Part shown: one piece after another, positions 12,193 to 24,215 of the stretch
Layout of the letters: the number at the start of each line of letters is the position of its first letter
How positions within the stretch are numbered: the first letter of the stretch is position 1
Source: Buddleja alternifolia
Lineage: Eukaryota; Streptophyta; Magnoliopsida; Lamiales; Scrophulariaceae
Direction of reading: 5' to 3'
NCBI GenBank assembly: GCA_019426215.1
Contig: CM033396.1
Span: forward strand, 25,373,101-25,437,100
Length of the DNA: 64,000 bases
Notes under the pieces: generated by a model
The model's database searches: none
Told to the model about the DNA's origin: nothing
What the model saw: the letters and a program-made list of their open reading frames with translations, nothing else
Position numbers and translations under genes: made by a program

Positions 12193-13029
12193 CTAATAAG
12201 TTAACTTAACAACAAATGCACTTTTAGTGCGCTCACGAGGAGGCTCGGGGCATTGATCTTTCCAGTGTCCCTTCTTCTTACAGTTAAAGCATTTCCCACT
12301 TTTCCCTTTAACTTTCTTGATACCGTCCTTTGCTTGCAGTTCGTGGCCCTTCTTTTTCTTCTTTCTCCCTTTGTTTTTCTTGTTACTAAAAACGAGAGAT
12401 GAAGAAATGTCTGCAAGCAGCACATATTTAGCCTTCTTGACTGTTGCCTCAGTAGTACGCAACATGTCCAACAACTCAGGAAGAGTGGCAACCAATTGGT
12501 TCATGTTGAAATTCACTACGAACTGATCGTAGGCAGGAGAGAGAGACTGAAGTACTAAATCAATAGCCAAGTCAGGATTTATCGGTGCCTCCATATCATT
12601 GAGTTTGTTTACCAAGGCAATCATTCTCAACACATGGTCGGTGACCGACGTTCATTCAGTCATGCGAGCTCTAAACAACTCTTGAGAGATGGCGAACCTC
12701 TCATAGCTTGTCTTAACGCTGTACAGCTCTTCCAGCGCAACAACGATTTTTGATGTGTGTTCCACAGTCTCGGATTGCCTCTGTAACTCATTAGTCATGT
12801 AGGCCAGAATGAGACAACGCACATAGATATCGTCTTTACACCATTTCTCATGCGCATCACGAGCATCCCTTGGAGCACTTGCCTCAGGTGCAGGCTCAAT
12901 AGGCTGAGTTAAGACATAGCCAAGACTTTCAGATTGGAAAACAATCTTAAGGTTGCGATACCAGTCAGGGAAGTTCGGACCATTTAACTTATTAGTTCCA
13001 AGGATTACCGAGAGTGGTGTTTTAGCCAT
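12193..13029 (-). pseudogene. Element C: copia Gag with one premature stop
   Basis: A 279-codon reading frame, open except for one in-frame TGA near 12650. The N-terminal part starts with ATG (MAKTPLSVILGTNKLNGPNF), the copia Gag opening 'L.G.NF..W'. The middle has the capsid-like pattern (KIVVALEELYSVK; VLQSLSPAYDQFV). A lysine-rich stretch precedes one CCHC zinc knuckle, CFNCKKKGHWKDQC, used by Gag to bind element RNA. The frame ends shortly after the knuckle instead of running into protease. The intervening stop looks like GGA to TGA. Gag would build the particle that packages element RNA. Confidence 0.9.
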
Positions 13030-14280
13030 TTAACTGTTACTTTGCCAAAATGGCAAAACATTAGCATTCAATCATAGATCATATCCACATGAAATTATAG
13101 AAATTTTAACTTCACGTGTGCTCCCACTGCTTCGAATTCCTATCACCCCACTGACGGTAGACGAGAAATGGAACAATTTCCAGCGGCCTAGAGCGTTAAA
13201 TGTCCCAACCGCATTCTATGATTCGTGAGACAATGGGTGGTAACATTTGATCAGGCACGACAGCCCCATCCACATCCAGGTGGTTCTCGAGATGTTTGCC
13301 TCACATTTCATATACGTTCTGAGAACACGATGCAACCGTACACTAGTCTGCGTTTAAGTCCGACCTATCAAATTCTCACAGCATAACAGTAACTAGGTGG
13401 TCCCACCACTCATGGATGACTCCTTAGTCAAACTAAGACTCGTGTGCACTTCTAGTATGACCGTCTGTCATATTGAAGGCCTAGTTGTGAGATTAGTACA
13501 CTTAACTTGCCACCATTCCACGAATTGTGAGACAATGATGACAAGCCGCGCTATTCCCTCTCACATCTAGTGATGGAAGGCACTGGACCTAATCAAGGGG
13601 CTTCCGGACCCCCGATTTATTCATTTAGGGACTTAATATGGATATGAGGCTTTCACAAACAAGGTCTCACCATTTTCAGTTATTTATCTTTCTTAGGTGA
13701 TCATACAACACAACATACCATATATAAGATACTAACGATAAATAACAACAAGCTTGCTATATATAAAGGTAAATGTGATCCTAGTTAAGCTAATCCTAAA
13801 AACACCCCAAGCCATCAAGGTGTCGAGCAATCTAATCTAAGGACCCGAACCTTACACTAAGGTCTTCATAGCTCTTCGAGATTGAACGTCTCGATCATCG
13901 TCTTCAAGATGTCTTCATCTTTGTCTTCAAATTACAACAATACAATAGAAAAAGAAACCTCACCCTCTCATGTACATAAATGAAAACATGGCATGCAGGC
14001 CTCAAATTAAAACGACTAGTCTATGGCTCGACCCAGATCACCACATAGTCACTTAAAACATGCTCGCATCATGCTTTCATAAACATAAATTTACCGTATT
14101 TAATTAAGGATAGCCTAATTCAATCAGTGGACCAATTAATTATTTTCTAAAAACAAATTTCAGAAAATCCCATGGAAAAACTTAATTCTCCATTAGTCCG
14201 AAAATTAATTCAATTTCCAAAACTCTAATATTATTCTATTCTAGGAATCAATTAATATCATACTAATTTTTCAACAACTA
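13030..14280 (-). other. Element C leader, unique part
   Basis: Non-coding leader between primer site and gag. No ORF or motif was recognised. The leader is unusually long, about 2.3 kb in total. Confidence 0.55.
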
Positions 14281-14284
14281 AATA

Positions 14285-14840
14285 ACAAATGCACGTTCTG
14301 AAAAAGCAATGAAGAAGTCCACTTTTCCATATAATCCAAAAAATCCTCATTTCAAAAATTATTTATTTTATTCAATTTTCAAAGTCCATAAAATATCAAT
14401 TTTACTTCATCCATGGAATTCGAATAAAACTCATATTTTTTGAAAGCCCATGAAGAAGTACACTTCTCCATTTAATCATAAAGACCTTTAAGAAACTTAA
14501 TTCATTTTAATATTAAAAGTCAATAAAATATCAATTTTATTTTCTCCTTTCAAAATTTAAATAAAATTCATATTTTGGAAAAAACATGAAGAAATTCATT
14601 TCTTCAAAGAGAGGCCAATTTACAATTCAATTTTATTCTAATATCAAAAGTCAACAAAATACAAATTTTATTTTGTCCATTAAAAATATAAAAAAAAGAA
14701 TCATATTTTTCGAAAATCCATGAAGAAGCCTATTTTCAAAATCTCATAGTTTATTTTAATTTCGAAAGTCAATAAAATACTAATTTTATTTCGTCCTTTT
14801 AAAAATATAAATAAAAAACCATGTTTTTGAAAGGTCCAAT
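14285..14840. repeat. Tandem repeat of about 134-141 bp in the leader of element C
   Basis: The landmark ATGAAGAAG (one variant ATGAAGAAA) recurs at 14309, 14450, 14586 and 14720, followed each time by similar AT-rich text including 'AAAATATCAATTTTA'. About four diverged units. The position corresponds to the 84-bp array in element B, but the sequence is different. Confidence 0.8.
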
Positions 14841-14929
14841 TTTAGGCCCAAACCCAAAAATATATTCAATTGCATTTTAAACCCAAAACATAAAACTACA
14901 AAATAGTCCCAAAGGGCCAACTCAGAAAT

Positions 14930-15175
14930 ACAGACGCCGACAACAGTGACAACGCGTCGTGCAGTCGCCTTCGCCGACAACTGCGTGAACAGCCCGACGG
15001 CTGTTCGCATTGGACTTCGTGTATAGCGCAGTCGCGTGCAGCGAACGCGCTGCTCGTGCATCATCCTTGTGACGGCGATCCGTCACTTTCATCACGCACC
15101 GTCGCGCGAACGACGGCTGTTCGGCTGCTCCATTGCTATGTCCGAACAGTTGTTGTTCGTGCAACCTTCAATCCA
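14930..15175 (-). other. GC-rich island in the leader of element C
   Basis: A CpG-rich stretch near the primer binding site, counterpart in position of 8030-8365 in element B. The ORFs that overlap it on both strands look like composition effects. Confidence 0.55.
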
Positions 15176-15380
15176 AATTTCCAACTCCTCAGATTTATCA
15201 TAAACGCAATTCATAGGTTAATCGATAAATCCATTTTTCAGATCCAAATCAATTTTCAGATTTAAACTATTTTAATTGGTCCAAAAATAAAATCAGAAAA
15301 TCCATTTTACATGCCCTAAAATAAATTTAAAGCACATAAACATAAGCACATACAAAGAATTTGAGTCATGTCAAAACCTT

Positions 15381-15393
15381 GGATCTAATACCA
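15381..15393 (-). other. Element C primer binding site (degenerate iMet type)
   Basis: The minus strand reads TGGTATTAGATCC, two changes from TGGTATCAGAGCC, one base from the LTR edge at 15395. Confidence 0.85.
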
Positions 15394-15394
15394 C

Positions 15395-15917
15395 TGTTGG
15401 GATTCCGGTATAAACCCCCAGAGACGCCAACGCAGCGAAAGGTATAAATTTAAAAATAAAGCCGCATCCTTGAAATTAGGGCTAGGTAGATATGGTACCA
15501 TCGAATTCAAAACTATCATAAAGATAAGTTTTCTCGTGTTTACCTCTTGAAGATTGAAAAGCAGCATTGTCTTTTTAAGCAACTCCTTACTAGACCTCTC
15601 CGGATTGGATTTGCCCTAGCATCTCAAGTGTTGTGCCTCTAAGTTTATCCACACCTTAGCTCATACCTTCGATTATCTCCACTAGTGCTAGCAAGGAGAA
15701 TATCGAATCTTGGCTTAAGAGAAATGGGTAGGAATATCTTTTGGTATTCTTCGTACTCAACACATGGTTGGAAGAAATAGATATGAAAGAGATGGAGGAG
15801 AAAAGATGGAGAGAATTTTTCCACAATCAAAATTGTGTAGAATGAATAAAAATTAACTTGTGAATAAAATATCAATACATGTATATATAGGGCGAGAGTC
15901 CACAAAATATGGTAACT

Positions 15918-15949
<32 letters not shown>

Positions 15950-15998
15950 CCTTAATAAGCGTGTATATATATATATATATTCTCTCTCTATATATATA

Positions 15999-16029
<31 letters not shown>

Positions 16030-16744
16030 TTTACTCTTAGTCTCCTGCCATCTTATTTCTCTTTTTTAATCAATTTGATACTTTCTAACTAATTAGATAT
16101 TTCCATATATTTGATATCATATCAAATATACCATATCTTATCAAATAAGAACTTTCTATATCTACAATATTTATCCTAATATATATTTATAAGATCTTTC
16201 CATATCAATTAGTTACCTAATTAATTAAAATAGATCCTACCAAATATATTAATAAGATATATATTAAATATACATATATATACATAGACTTGGTGAGCAA
16301 GATAAAATCCTCCACCAAAATCATACACATACACGCCTATTGTGTATTATATATATATATATGTATTTATTTATTTTCTCTTTCACTAATATTAATTCAT
16401 TTGACCACTAATTAATTAACCAGTCTTTCCAAATTTAATATTCCAACTTTAAATTATAAGACTATTATTAATGAAGACCACTTAATTAATTTATTCCTTT
16501 TTTCGGATTAATTAATTCCAATTAATTGATCTCTTCATTAATTCACAAAGAATTAACTAGCCAATAGGCACTACACTAAGTATTGTATGTGGCCCCTTAG
16601 GCTCATTAACAAGCTAGCAATAAGTCCTTGCATGGTCCAGATTAATTATTCATAATAATTAACTAGGCCTTGAATTAATTTCACCAATTAACGCAAGGCA
16701 CCTATCGGTCATGGTTCGATGTCTAGCAACGTCGCCACGACTTC
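15395..16744 (-). repeat. Element C 5' LTR, first segment
   Basis: It starts TGTTGGGATTCC and matches 9240 onward. It carries a (CA)n run at 15917-15943 and (TA)n runs at 15963-16030. It is interrupted after 16744 by element D; ACTTC at 16740-16744 is D's left target duplication. It continues at 29151-30008. Confidence 0.88.
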
Positions 16745-18145
16745 TGATAGGAGTCATTTTTGCACGTGTTCTTAACCCCTTTTTATTGACGATTTAGGTC
16801 CATTTGATAGCTCGGCGTGTTCCACTCGTATGTTTAATACGTGTATTAAGTAAATTCAGGCACTAAGCGATGATGCACGAAGTAAAGGGCAAAAGACGGC
16901 GTATCAAATGATTTCCTAAAGGATGCTTCGCAGATCGGCGCCCTAGCGCCAGCTAGGCCACGCCTTGGCGCCAGCCGAAGATAAGAGTATAGAAGGCTAC
17001 ACAGTACAGCACCCAAGTGCCACATTACCCGCGCCTAGGTGCTGTCACTTCCGCGTCCGAGCGCCAGTTGTCCCACGTCTGGGCACTGTTCGACTTCTCT
17101 CCCAAGATATCTCTGCCACGTAGGAGGCGCCTAGGCGCCGATCCACCTACACCTGGGCGCCCCTGTAACCATTTTTGGAGACAATAAAACTCAGATTTCA
17201 GCAATTAGAAGGGGTTCAAATTCTTGGGGATTAAGGCACGTTTCTAGGTTTTTGGGCCACATTTTCAACAACCTCTGAAGAAGAAGAAAAGAGATTTGGC
17301 TAGGGATTGAAGCTCTAAACAAGGATCCATCATCAAGCACACTTTAGGAAGTTTTACTTGCTTTCATTTACATGCTTATCTTCATAATTATGTATATGTT
17401 TGCTCTAGATTTTCTTAAAGTCTTGATGAGGAACTAATTTGTAGTACTAAGGCCATGTGAAGGCTAAATTTATGAATCAATATATGTGAAGTAATTTTTC
17501 GTATTAATTCTCCTATTGCTTTGTGTGTTGATTTTGTACTTTTATTCCAATCATATGCTTGATCACCATATGTTTGCTATTGTGCCTATTCTATCATTCG
17601 AAAGAACATAGGTTAGGGTGCATAGGGATCAACACATCATCAGAAACAAATGAGGAATTGCCCCCAGAAATAGGTAGAGATTCCCGGGTGCTGTTAGCCA
17701 GTTTTATCCGGGGAAATTCTAGAACGTAAATGCGTGGTTATTGGTTAGATTCTCGGATAGACATATCAAGAGAACCATCAATTAATCATCGGATTATTAA
17801 AAGCTGAGACATCGGGAAATGATTAACTAAGGAATTTCCACCAAAGTAATAGGAGTCTAATAATTCGATGAGTAGCTCATATATAATGACGAGTAGATTT
17901 GGTTGTAGCATGTGCCTTAGTCATTTTATCATACGTGAGATTTAATTCGTTGCTTGTTTCCTCTTTAATTCTTCGTTTGTTTAATCTTTTCTTGTAATTT
18001 TACTTAATTTGTCTTTTCTTTTATTGAAAATCATAAGCTAAAATCCAAGTCTCCGTGGTTCGACAATCCGGACTTATTTTGTCCACTTTAGTACTATCAT
18101 GACTAGTACACTTGCTATTCAAGCACGTTAGGTATTAGCGTGTCA
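16745..18145 (+). repeat. Element D 5' LTR
   Basis: It starts TGATAGGAGTC and ends GCGTGTCA. It is 1401 bp long and pairs with 27730-29150. It contains a GC-rich palindromic array at 16933-17170. Confidence 0.93.
16933..17170 (+). repeat. GC-rich palindromic array in D 5' LTR
   Basis: A run of short units of the type CACGCCTAGGCGCC, including the perfect 14-bp palindrome GGCGCCTAGGCGCC at 17126-17139. It is introduced by GCTTCGCAGATCGGCGCC. The same unit type recurs at 19621-19806, 23877-24215, 27919-28165 and 63355-63592. Confidence 0.85.
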
Positions 18146-18151
18146 AGTTTT

Positions 18152-18168
18152 TGGTGCCGTTGCCGGAG
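18152..18168 (+). other. Element D primer binding site
   Basis: TGGTGCCGTTGCCGGAG, close to the TGGCGCCGTTGCCGGGG site typical of Athila-type gypsy elements. It lies six bases after the LTR end. Confidence 0.85.
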
Positions 18169-18302
18169 ACCTGTTTATTTTTAGTTTTTGATTTTCGTTT
18201 ACGTTTTCATAATTCTTAGTTTGTTGTTTATTTCTTGCTTTTCTTTTTTTTTCGTATTAGTCTAATTTTGTTTCGTTTACATTATAGGTTTTTTCGTGTT
18301 GC

Positions 18303-19139
18303 ATGACCCGCTCCTCTAATGAGCATTTAATTGATTTTAAGCCCAAAATCGAACATGTTCTTCGGGCTAGTAGAAGAGTTCGTGAAATGATGGATAATAT
18401 CTATCAACTGAATCCAAATGCTCGTTTTCCGGACATGAACCTACCGGAGAATCGGGAGTGGTTACAAGACATTCTCCAAGCCATGCAACAACCTCCTCCT
18501 CAACAACTTCCATCAGTTCGGGGTAGTCTACCACCAAGGGTCCACACCATACCGGGGCCCGTGGTCTTGCCTAATTTCTATGCCCCTAACTATCACATTC
18601 TGTCTCATATCTTTAATATGGTGCAAGGCAAACCCTTCTATGGAGAGCCTCATGAATCGCCTCATGCACATTTGGAGACTTTAAACGATGCTCTCATGAC
18701 TATCCAATTTCATCCAAGGGACCTCAATGCAATTCGTCTAAGAGTCTTCCACTTCTCGTTAAAGGACAAGGCGACTATGTGGTATAAATCTTTATCACCT
18801 CAATCCATCACAACATGGGGTGAGATAGTCCATGCCTTTTTGAATAAATTCTTCCCACTCTCAAAAATCAATGAGCTCTGGAGCAATATAAAAAGGTTTA
18901 GACAAAGGAATAACGAGTCCTTAGCCGAGACATGGGCTAGGTATAAGGGCATGCTCTGGAAATGCCCGAATCATAAATTCGGATTGAATGAGCAAGTATT
19001 GCACTTCTTTGAAGGCGTCCGGTCGCGTATCCGAAATAGGTTCAATGCGGGTGCGGGAGGTGATCTCTTTGGGTTAGATTGCCAAAGTGTATGGAACAAA
19101 ATTGAACAATTGGCCCGGGAAGACGAGCTCTATCCCTAA
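18303..19139 (+). pseudogene. Element D: Gag, N-terminal and capsid part
   Basis: Open frame of 278 codons from ATG. Residues 1-90 form a proline/glutamine-rich N-terminus. The retrotransposon Gag domain follows (about residues 105-235) with FHFSLKDKATMWYKSL, TTWGEIVHAFLNKFFP and ESLAETWARYKGML, all hallmarks of gypsy Gag. The frame closes at DELYP because of a one-base shift: one frame over, the usual continuation (NDEEITPSKK) follows at once. The product would be the particle-forming protein. It lies just after the primer site and upstream of protease. Confidence 0.92.
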
Positions 19140-20068
19140 TGATGAAGAGATCACACCCTCTAAAAAAGTTGCTCGTGTCCAAGAAGTAGTGGAAGAAGAA
19201 GTAGCTCTAGAGCTGGTGGTAGGTGATGTGAATTATATTGGACATCCTAACTGACCTCGGGGGAACTTTCATGTGCCCGATAATTTCCCAAAGAGACCCA
19301 ATCCGGGATTTATCATGCTCCAAGGCCCTTTTCAACACTTACCAAGTTCAAAGGCAAGGGAATTTTCAAGGTCAAGGGCAAGTGAGACCTCCTACCACCG
19401 ATGAGCGTTTAGATGATCACATTAAAAAGTCGGATACGTCAATCAATGAACTCCGTAATATGATGAAGGATATGTGGATACAAATGGGTCAAATATCCTC
19501 AGCGGTAAGTGGTAGAGCCCCGGGGACTATACCAAGTGACACGGAAAAGAACCCGAAAGAACAATGTCATGCCATTGCTTTGAGAAGTGGGAAATACGTG
19601 GAAAGTGACCCTGTTCACCCTCAAATGGCGCCCAAGCGCCGGCAACACCAAGTGAGGAAATTTTGCTTCGCACAACCGCGCTTAGGCGTGATCCAGACGG
19701 AGCCCAGGCGCAGGATAATACATAGCCGGAAGAATCGGTTCGCAGATCCACACCCGAGCGCCATCCAGGCGGCACCGAGGCATCGACCATACCGCGCCCA
19801 AGCGCCGCACTCTATTTCTTCAAGTATTGCCTCCTCAACTCCAACGTCTCCTCCTCCCATTGAGATCAGTCTTCCTTTTCCAAATGCACAGAAGAAGAAA
19901 ATGAAGGAGACAAATCCGTGTTTCCTCTGTATTTTGTCGATTCTTCGTGAAGTGAGGATAAATATTCCTTTTGTGGATGCTATTTTGTAAATGCCAAACT
20001 ATGTTAAGTTCTTCAAGGATATTCTATCCAACAAGCAAAAATGGGAAGAAAATGAAAACGGTTTGTCT
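19140..20068 (+). pseudogene. Element D: Gag C-terminal part, frameshifted
   Basis: Continuation of gag in several frames. The largest open piece is 19238-19990. It holds a glutamine/glycine linker, the block CHAIALRSGKYVE typical of this Gag family, and a basic segment (19621-19806) whose DNA is a copy of the GC-rich palindromic array. It then reads ISLPFPNAQKKK and REVRINIPFVDAIL, the conserved lead into protease. A TAA at 19988 and a further shift near 20040 break it. No zinc knuckle was recognised. Confidence 0.8.
19621..19806 (+). repeat. GC-rich palindromic array inside D gag
   Basis: Units such as GGCGCCCAAGCGCC, linked by TTTGCTTCGCAC, lie within the coding frame of the Gag tail. They match the unit and linker style of the LTR array and the post-pol array. 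Confidence 0.75.
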
Positions 20069-20070
20069 AA

Positions 20071-20678
20071 TTGAGTGCTCCGCCATCTTACTCAACAAAT
20101 TGCCTCGCAAGCTCAAGGACCCGGGGAGTCTTACCATACCATGCACTATTGGCCAATCTTACTTTTGACAAGGTGCTTTGCGATTCGGGAGCGAGTATCA
20201 ATCTTCTTCCCTACTCTATCTTCAAGAAGCTCGGCCTCGAGAAGCCCAAACCTACATCGATGTCCTTACAATTGTCGGATCGTTCAATTAAACACTCGAA
20301 GGGCATCATTGAAGATGTAATTGTGCAAGTGGACAAATTCTACTTCCCGGTTGATTCATGGTGCTTGACATGGAAGAGGATGTGGAAGTACCGTTGATTC
20401 TAGGGAGGCCCTTCCTCGCCACGGGTAAGGCAATCATAGATGTCGCCGATGGTATGTTTACTCTTTATGTGGGTGATGTGAAGGTTATTTTTAATGTATT
20501 TAAAGTGCTTAAACATCCATATAATCATAATTCATGTTTACGCATTGATGCATTTGATACTTTGATTGGTGAGACTTTTCAGGCACACATGGTAGATGAC
20601 CCCCTAGAGACGTGTCTTTTGCAATCGATGGATGTCGATTCGGCAATGAGGAGCAATTGGAAATCGTGTGTAGCTTAG
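20071..20678 (+). pseudogene. Element D: aspartic protease
   Basis: The active-site segment VLCDSGASINLLP (catalytic DSGA) is followed by FKKLGLEKPKP and KGIIEDVIVQVDKFYFP. After a frameshift near 20355 the second half continues as VPLILGRPFLATGKAIID, the ILGRPFL motif of gypsy retropepsins. The active-site residues are intact, but the frameshift would prevent a functional enzyme. The protease would process the element's own polyprotein. Confidence 0.92.
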
Positions 20679-20805
20679 AAAAGCAACTTCCTTACTTGTC
20701 ATGGGGGTTGAAAAGCTAGAAAAATAACTCACGGCTCCCCTTCACCCCTCCATTGAAAAGGCCCCTACCCTTGAGCTTAAACCGTTGCCTTTACATTTGT
20801 AATAT

Positions 20806-22641
20806 GTGTTCTTAAATGATAATAAGACATTGCCCTTAATTGTCTCATCTTCTTTGATAGGTGAACAAGAGGAACAACTCATGGGAGTTTTGAGGGCTAA
20901 CAAGAAAGCTTTCGGGTGGACAATTGCGGACATTAAACGCATTAGCCCGGCTATATGCATGCACAAAATACTCATGGAGTACTTCGCCAAGCCTACATGT
21001 CAACCACAAAAGAGGTCTAATCCACAAATACAAGAGGTGGTCAAGAAAGAGGTTATTAAGTTACTCGATGCAGGTATAATCTACCCTATCTATGATAGTT
21101 TATGGATAAGTCCTACTCATGTAGTTCCAAAGAAAGGTCGCATAACTGTGATTAAAAATACAAACGATGAATTGATTCCTACACGTATGCTTACTGGGTG
21201 ACAAGTGTGCATAGATTATCGTAAGTTAAATGACGCCACCCGTAAGGACCACTTCCCCCTCCCTTTCATTGACCAAATGCTCGAAAGGTTAGTCGGACAC
21301 GATTTTTATTGTTTTCTAGATGGATACTCCGGCTATAATCAAATTGTCATAGACCCCGAGGACCAAGAGAAAACCACTTTCACTTGTCCCTATGGCACAT
21401 TTGCTTATAGAAGGATGCCATTTGGATTGTGCAATGCCCCGGCCACCTTTCAACGGTGCATGATGGCAATTTTCCATGACATGGTTGAGGAATTCCTTGA
21501 GATTTTTATGGACAATTTTTCAGTTTTTGGAACATCTTTTGATGCATGTCTTGATCATTTGACTCATGTTCTAAAACGTTGCGAGGAAACCAATCTTGTT
21601 TTAAATTAGGAGAAGTGCCATTTCATGGTCCGGGAAGGGATTGTGCTTGGTCACAAAGTCTCTCATAGAGGGATTGAAGTGGACCAAGCCAAGATTGAGG
21701 CCATTGAGAAGCTTTCCCCTCCCACATCGGTTAAGGCTGTGAGGAGTTTCCTTGGGCATGCCAGTTTCTATAGGCGGGTTATCTTGAAATTTTCTAAAAT
21801 TGCGAAATTATTGTTTAACTTGCTTGTTAAAGATGCACCATTTGATTTTGACTCTATTTGTATGCAGGCATTCCTCACTTTGAAGGAGCGGTTGATATCC
21901 GCCCCCATCATTGCCCCTCCCGATTGGAGCTTGCCATTTGAGTTGATGTGTGATGCAAGTGACACCGCGGTTGGTGCGCTACTTGGCCAATGAAAGGAAA
22001 AGGTATTTCAAACCATCTATTATGCTAGTAATACTCTAAATGATGAGCAAATGAATTATGCAACCACCGAAAAAGAGTTACTAGCTATAGTATTTGCATT
22101 TGACAAATTCCATGCCTATCTCATTTTGAACAAAGTGATTGCGTACACCGATCACTCCGTACTAAAGTACTTGCTTGCCAAAAAAGATGCCAAAACTAGA
22201 CTCATTAGGTGGATTTTACTTCTTCAAGAATTTGACATAGAAATTAAGGATAAGAAAGGAGTAGAAAATGAGGTTGCCGACCATTTGTCTAGGATAGAGG
22301 CTCCTACCCTCGAGTGCGTGTATGATAAACCGATTTGTGGGGAGTTTCCCGATGAGCAATTGTATGCTATACTTCATAACAATACTCCTTGGTATGCCAA
22401 TTTTTCAAATTATCTTGTCACGTGAGTTCTTCCCCCGGATATCACTTTTCATCAAAAGAAATTCTTATTTGATGTGAAGCAATATTTGTGGGACGAACTA
22501 TATGTATTTAAGATTTGTGCAGATGGCCTCACTCGAAGGTGTGTCCCCAAGGAGGAAATAACATCGGTTCTAGCTCATTGCCATGACATGCCGGTAGGTG
22601 GCCATTTTGGGCCTTCTAAAACAGTGGCTAAGGTGCTTTAA
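20806..22641 (+). pseudogene. Element D: reverse transcriptase and RNase H
   Basis: A single frame with in-frame stops at 21199 (TGA), 21607 (TAG), 21991 (TGA), 22423 (TGA) and 22639 (TAA). RT motifs in order: VCIDYRKLN, LDGYSGYNQI, FGLCNAPATFQR, and the catalytic box FMDNFSVFG, where the second aspartate of the usual FMDD is replaced by asparagine. RNase H follows with [24 protein letters not shown] and [11 protein letters not shown], which hold the acidic catalytic residues. Each stop can be explained by one C-to-T or G-to-A transition from the residue expected there. In a working copy this enzyme copies the element RNA into DNA in the particle. Confidence 0.95.
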
Positions 22642-23669
22642 TCAGGTTTTTTTTTCCCACACTCTCTAAAGATGCATTTTTGTATGTCCAATCTTGTGAT
22701 AGGTGCCAACGAATGGGTAATATCTCTAAAAGACATGAAATTCCCTTGAATAGCATGCTTCAGTGTGAATTATTTGATGTTTGGGGTACTGATTTCATGG
22801 GACCCTTCCCTAGTTCTTGTTCCAATAAGTATATTCTCGTTACGGTGGGCTATGTCTTCAAATGGGTTGAAGCCAAGGCTTTGCCCACTAACGACGCTCG
22901 GGTAGTTACTCGATTTTTAAGGAAAAGGATTTTCACTCATTTTGGAACCCCTAGAGCAATCATTAGTGATGGGGGCACCCATTTTTGCAACAAGCAATTC
23001 GAACACTTATTAAATAAGTATTGGGTAAGGCATAAAATTTCAACTCCTTACCACCCTCAAATGAGCGGGCAAGTGGAGGTGTCCAATAGGGTGATTAAAT
23101 GCATTCTTGAAAAAACGGTCAATGCATCTAGAAAGGATTGGTCCTTAAAGCTAGATGACGCCTTATGGGCTTATAGGATCATGTTTAAAACCCCGATTGG
23201 CATGTCCCCGTATCGGCTCATTTTTGGAAAAGCATGTCACCTACCAGTTGAGCTTGAGCATCGTGCCTTTTGGGCTATTAAATTTCTAAATTTTGACTCT
23301 ACACTTGTAGGTACAAATCGATTGGTCTAATTGCATGAGCTAGAGCAATGGCGCCACCAAGCTTATGAGAATGCCAAACTTTACAAGGAACGAACAAAAA
23401 TGTGGCATGACAAGCATATTCTTCCCCAGGAGTTTCACGTGGGCGAGAGGGTTCTCCTATACAACTCTCGCCTTCGACTCTTTCCTGGGAAGCTCAAGTC
23501 AAGATGGTCAGGACCCTTTCTGGTATCTCATGTATGTCCTTCGGGTGCTATTGAACTCGCAACGGACAAGGGACAAACTTTCATGACCAACGCCCAACTG
23601 TTAAAGCACTATATGGGAATTGATGGACCACAGGACAAGGTGTCCATCCCTCTCGGGGATCCTCCATGA
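22560..23669 (+). pseudogene. Element D: integrase
   Basis: The zinc-binding part (HCHDMPVGGHF ... CDRCQRMG) is split by a stop at 22639 and a frameshift in a T run near 22650. The catalytic core in the next frame (22680-23669) keeps D, D and [19 protein letters not shown] and [11 protein letters not shown]. The C-terminal part holds ERVLLYNSRL and SRWSGPFLVS. One in-frame TAA at 23328 looks like CAA to TAA. The family joins element cDNA to host DNA. The end of pol is followed at once by the GGAGGCAACCCAAGC motif at 23715-23730. Confidence 0.94.
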
Positions 23670-23714
23670 TTCCATATCTCAAGTCGAGCTACCGACTATA
23701 AACTAGCACTTCTT

Positions 23715-23730
23715 AGGAGGCAACCCAAGC
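23715..23730 (+). other. Post-pol conserved motif of Athila/Tat-type elements
   Basis: GGAGGCAACCCAAGC, also found in element A on the minus strand at 1091-1109. It is widespread after pol in this group. Its function is not known to me. Confidence 0.75.
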
Positions 23731-23876
23731 TCTCTTTCCCTTCTTGTCTTTTCGTGTTTTTAGTTTAGTTTGCTTTGTTTTCTTGTGTTTAGTCTTTGAT
23801 TAGTTGAGTTTATCGTTGTGTTGATCGTTGTCTTTCCTTATTTTTCTTCGAAATGGACTTAAATTTCAGCATGTTA

Positions 23877-24215
23877 TCCCACGCCTGGGCGTCGAGTATA
23901 CCGCGCCTAGGTGCCGATCGCCCTTAATTTCCAATTCGGTTCGTAGAGCCACGCCCAAGCGACATCTCACTCACGCCTGGGCGTAGACACCACGCATGCT
24001 CAGGCGCCGTTATCACACGCGTAGGCACCGAGGAAGCCCAAAAGCCACATTTGCTTCGCATCATGGTGCCTGAGCGCCACCCACGACACGCCTAGGCGCA
24101 CATCTCACCACGCCTAAGCGTCACCAGCATCACCCCCAAGTGCGGACTGAATTCCAATTGCCAAATTTTGCTTTGACTATGGCGCCGCCATACGCACGCC
24201 TATGCACCGCTCAGG
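23877..24215 (+). repeat. GC-rich palindromic array between pol and the env-position ORF of D
   Basis: Ten or so units of the CACGCCTGGGCGTCG / CACGCCTAGGCGCA type, with linkers such as TTTGCTTCGCATCATGG. Non-coding. Same unit type as in the LTR and the gag tail. Confidence 0.85.
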
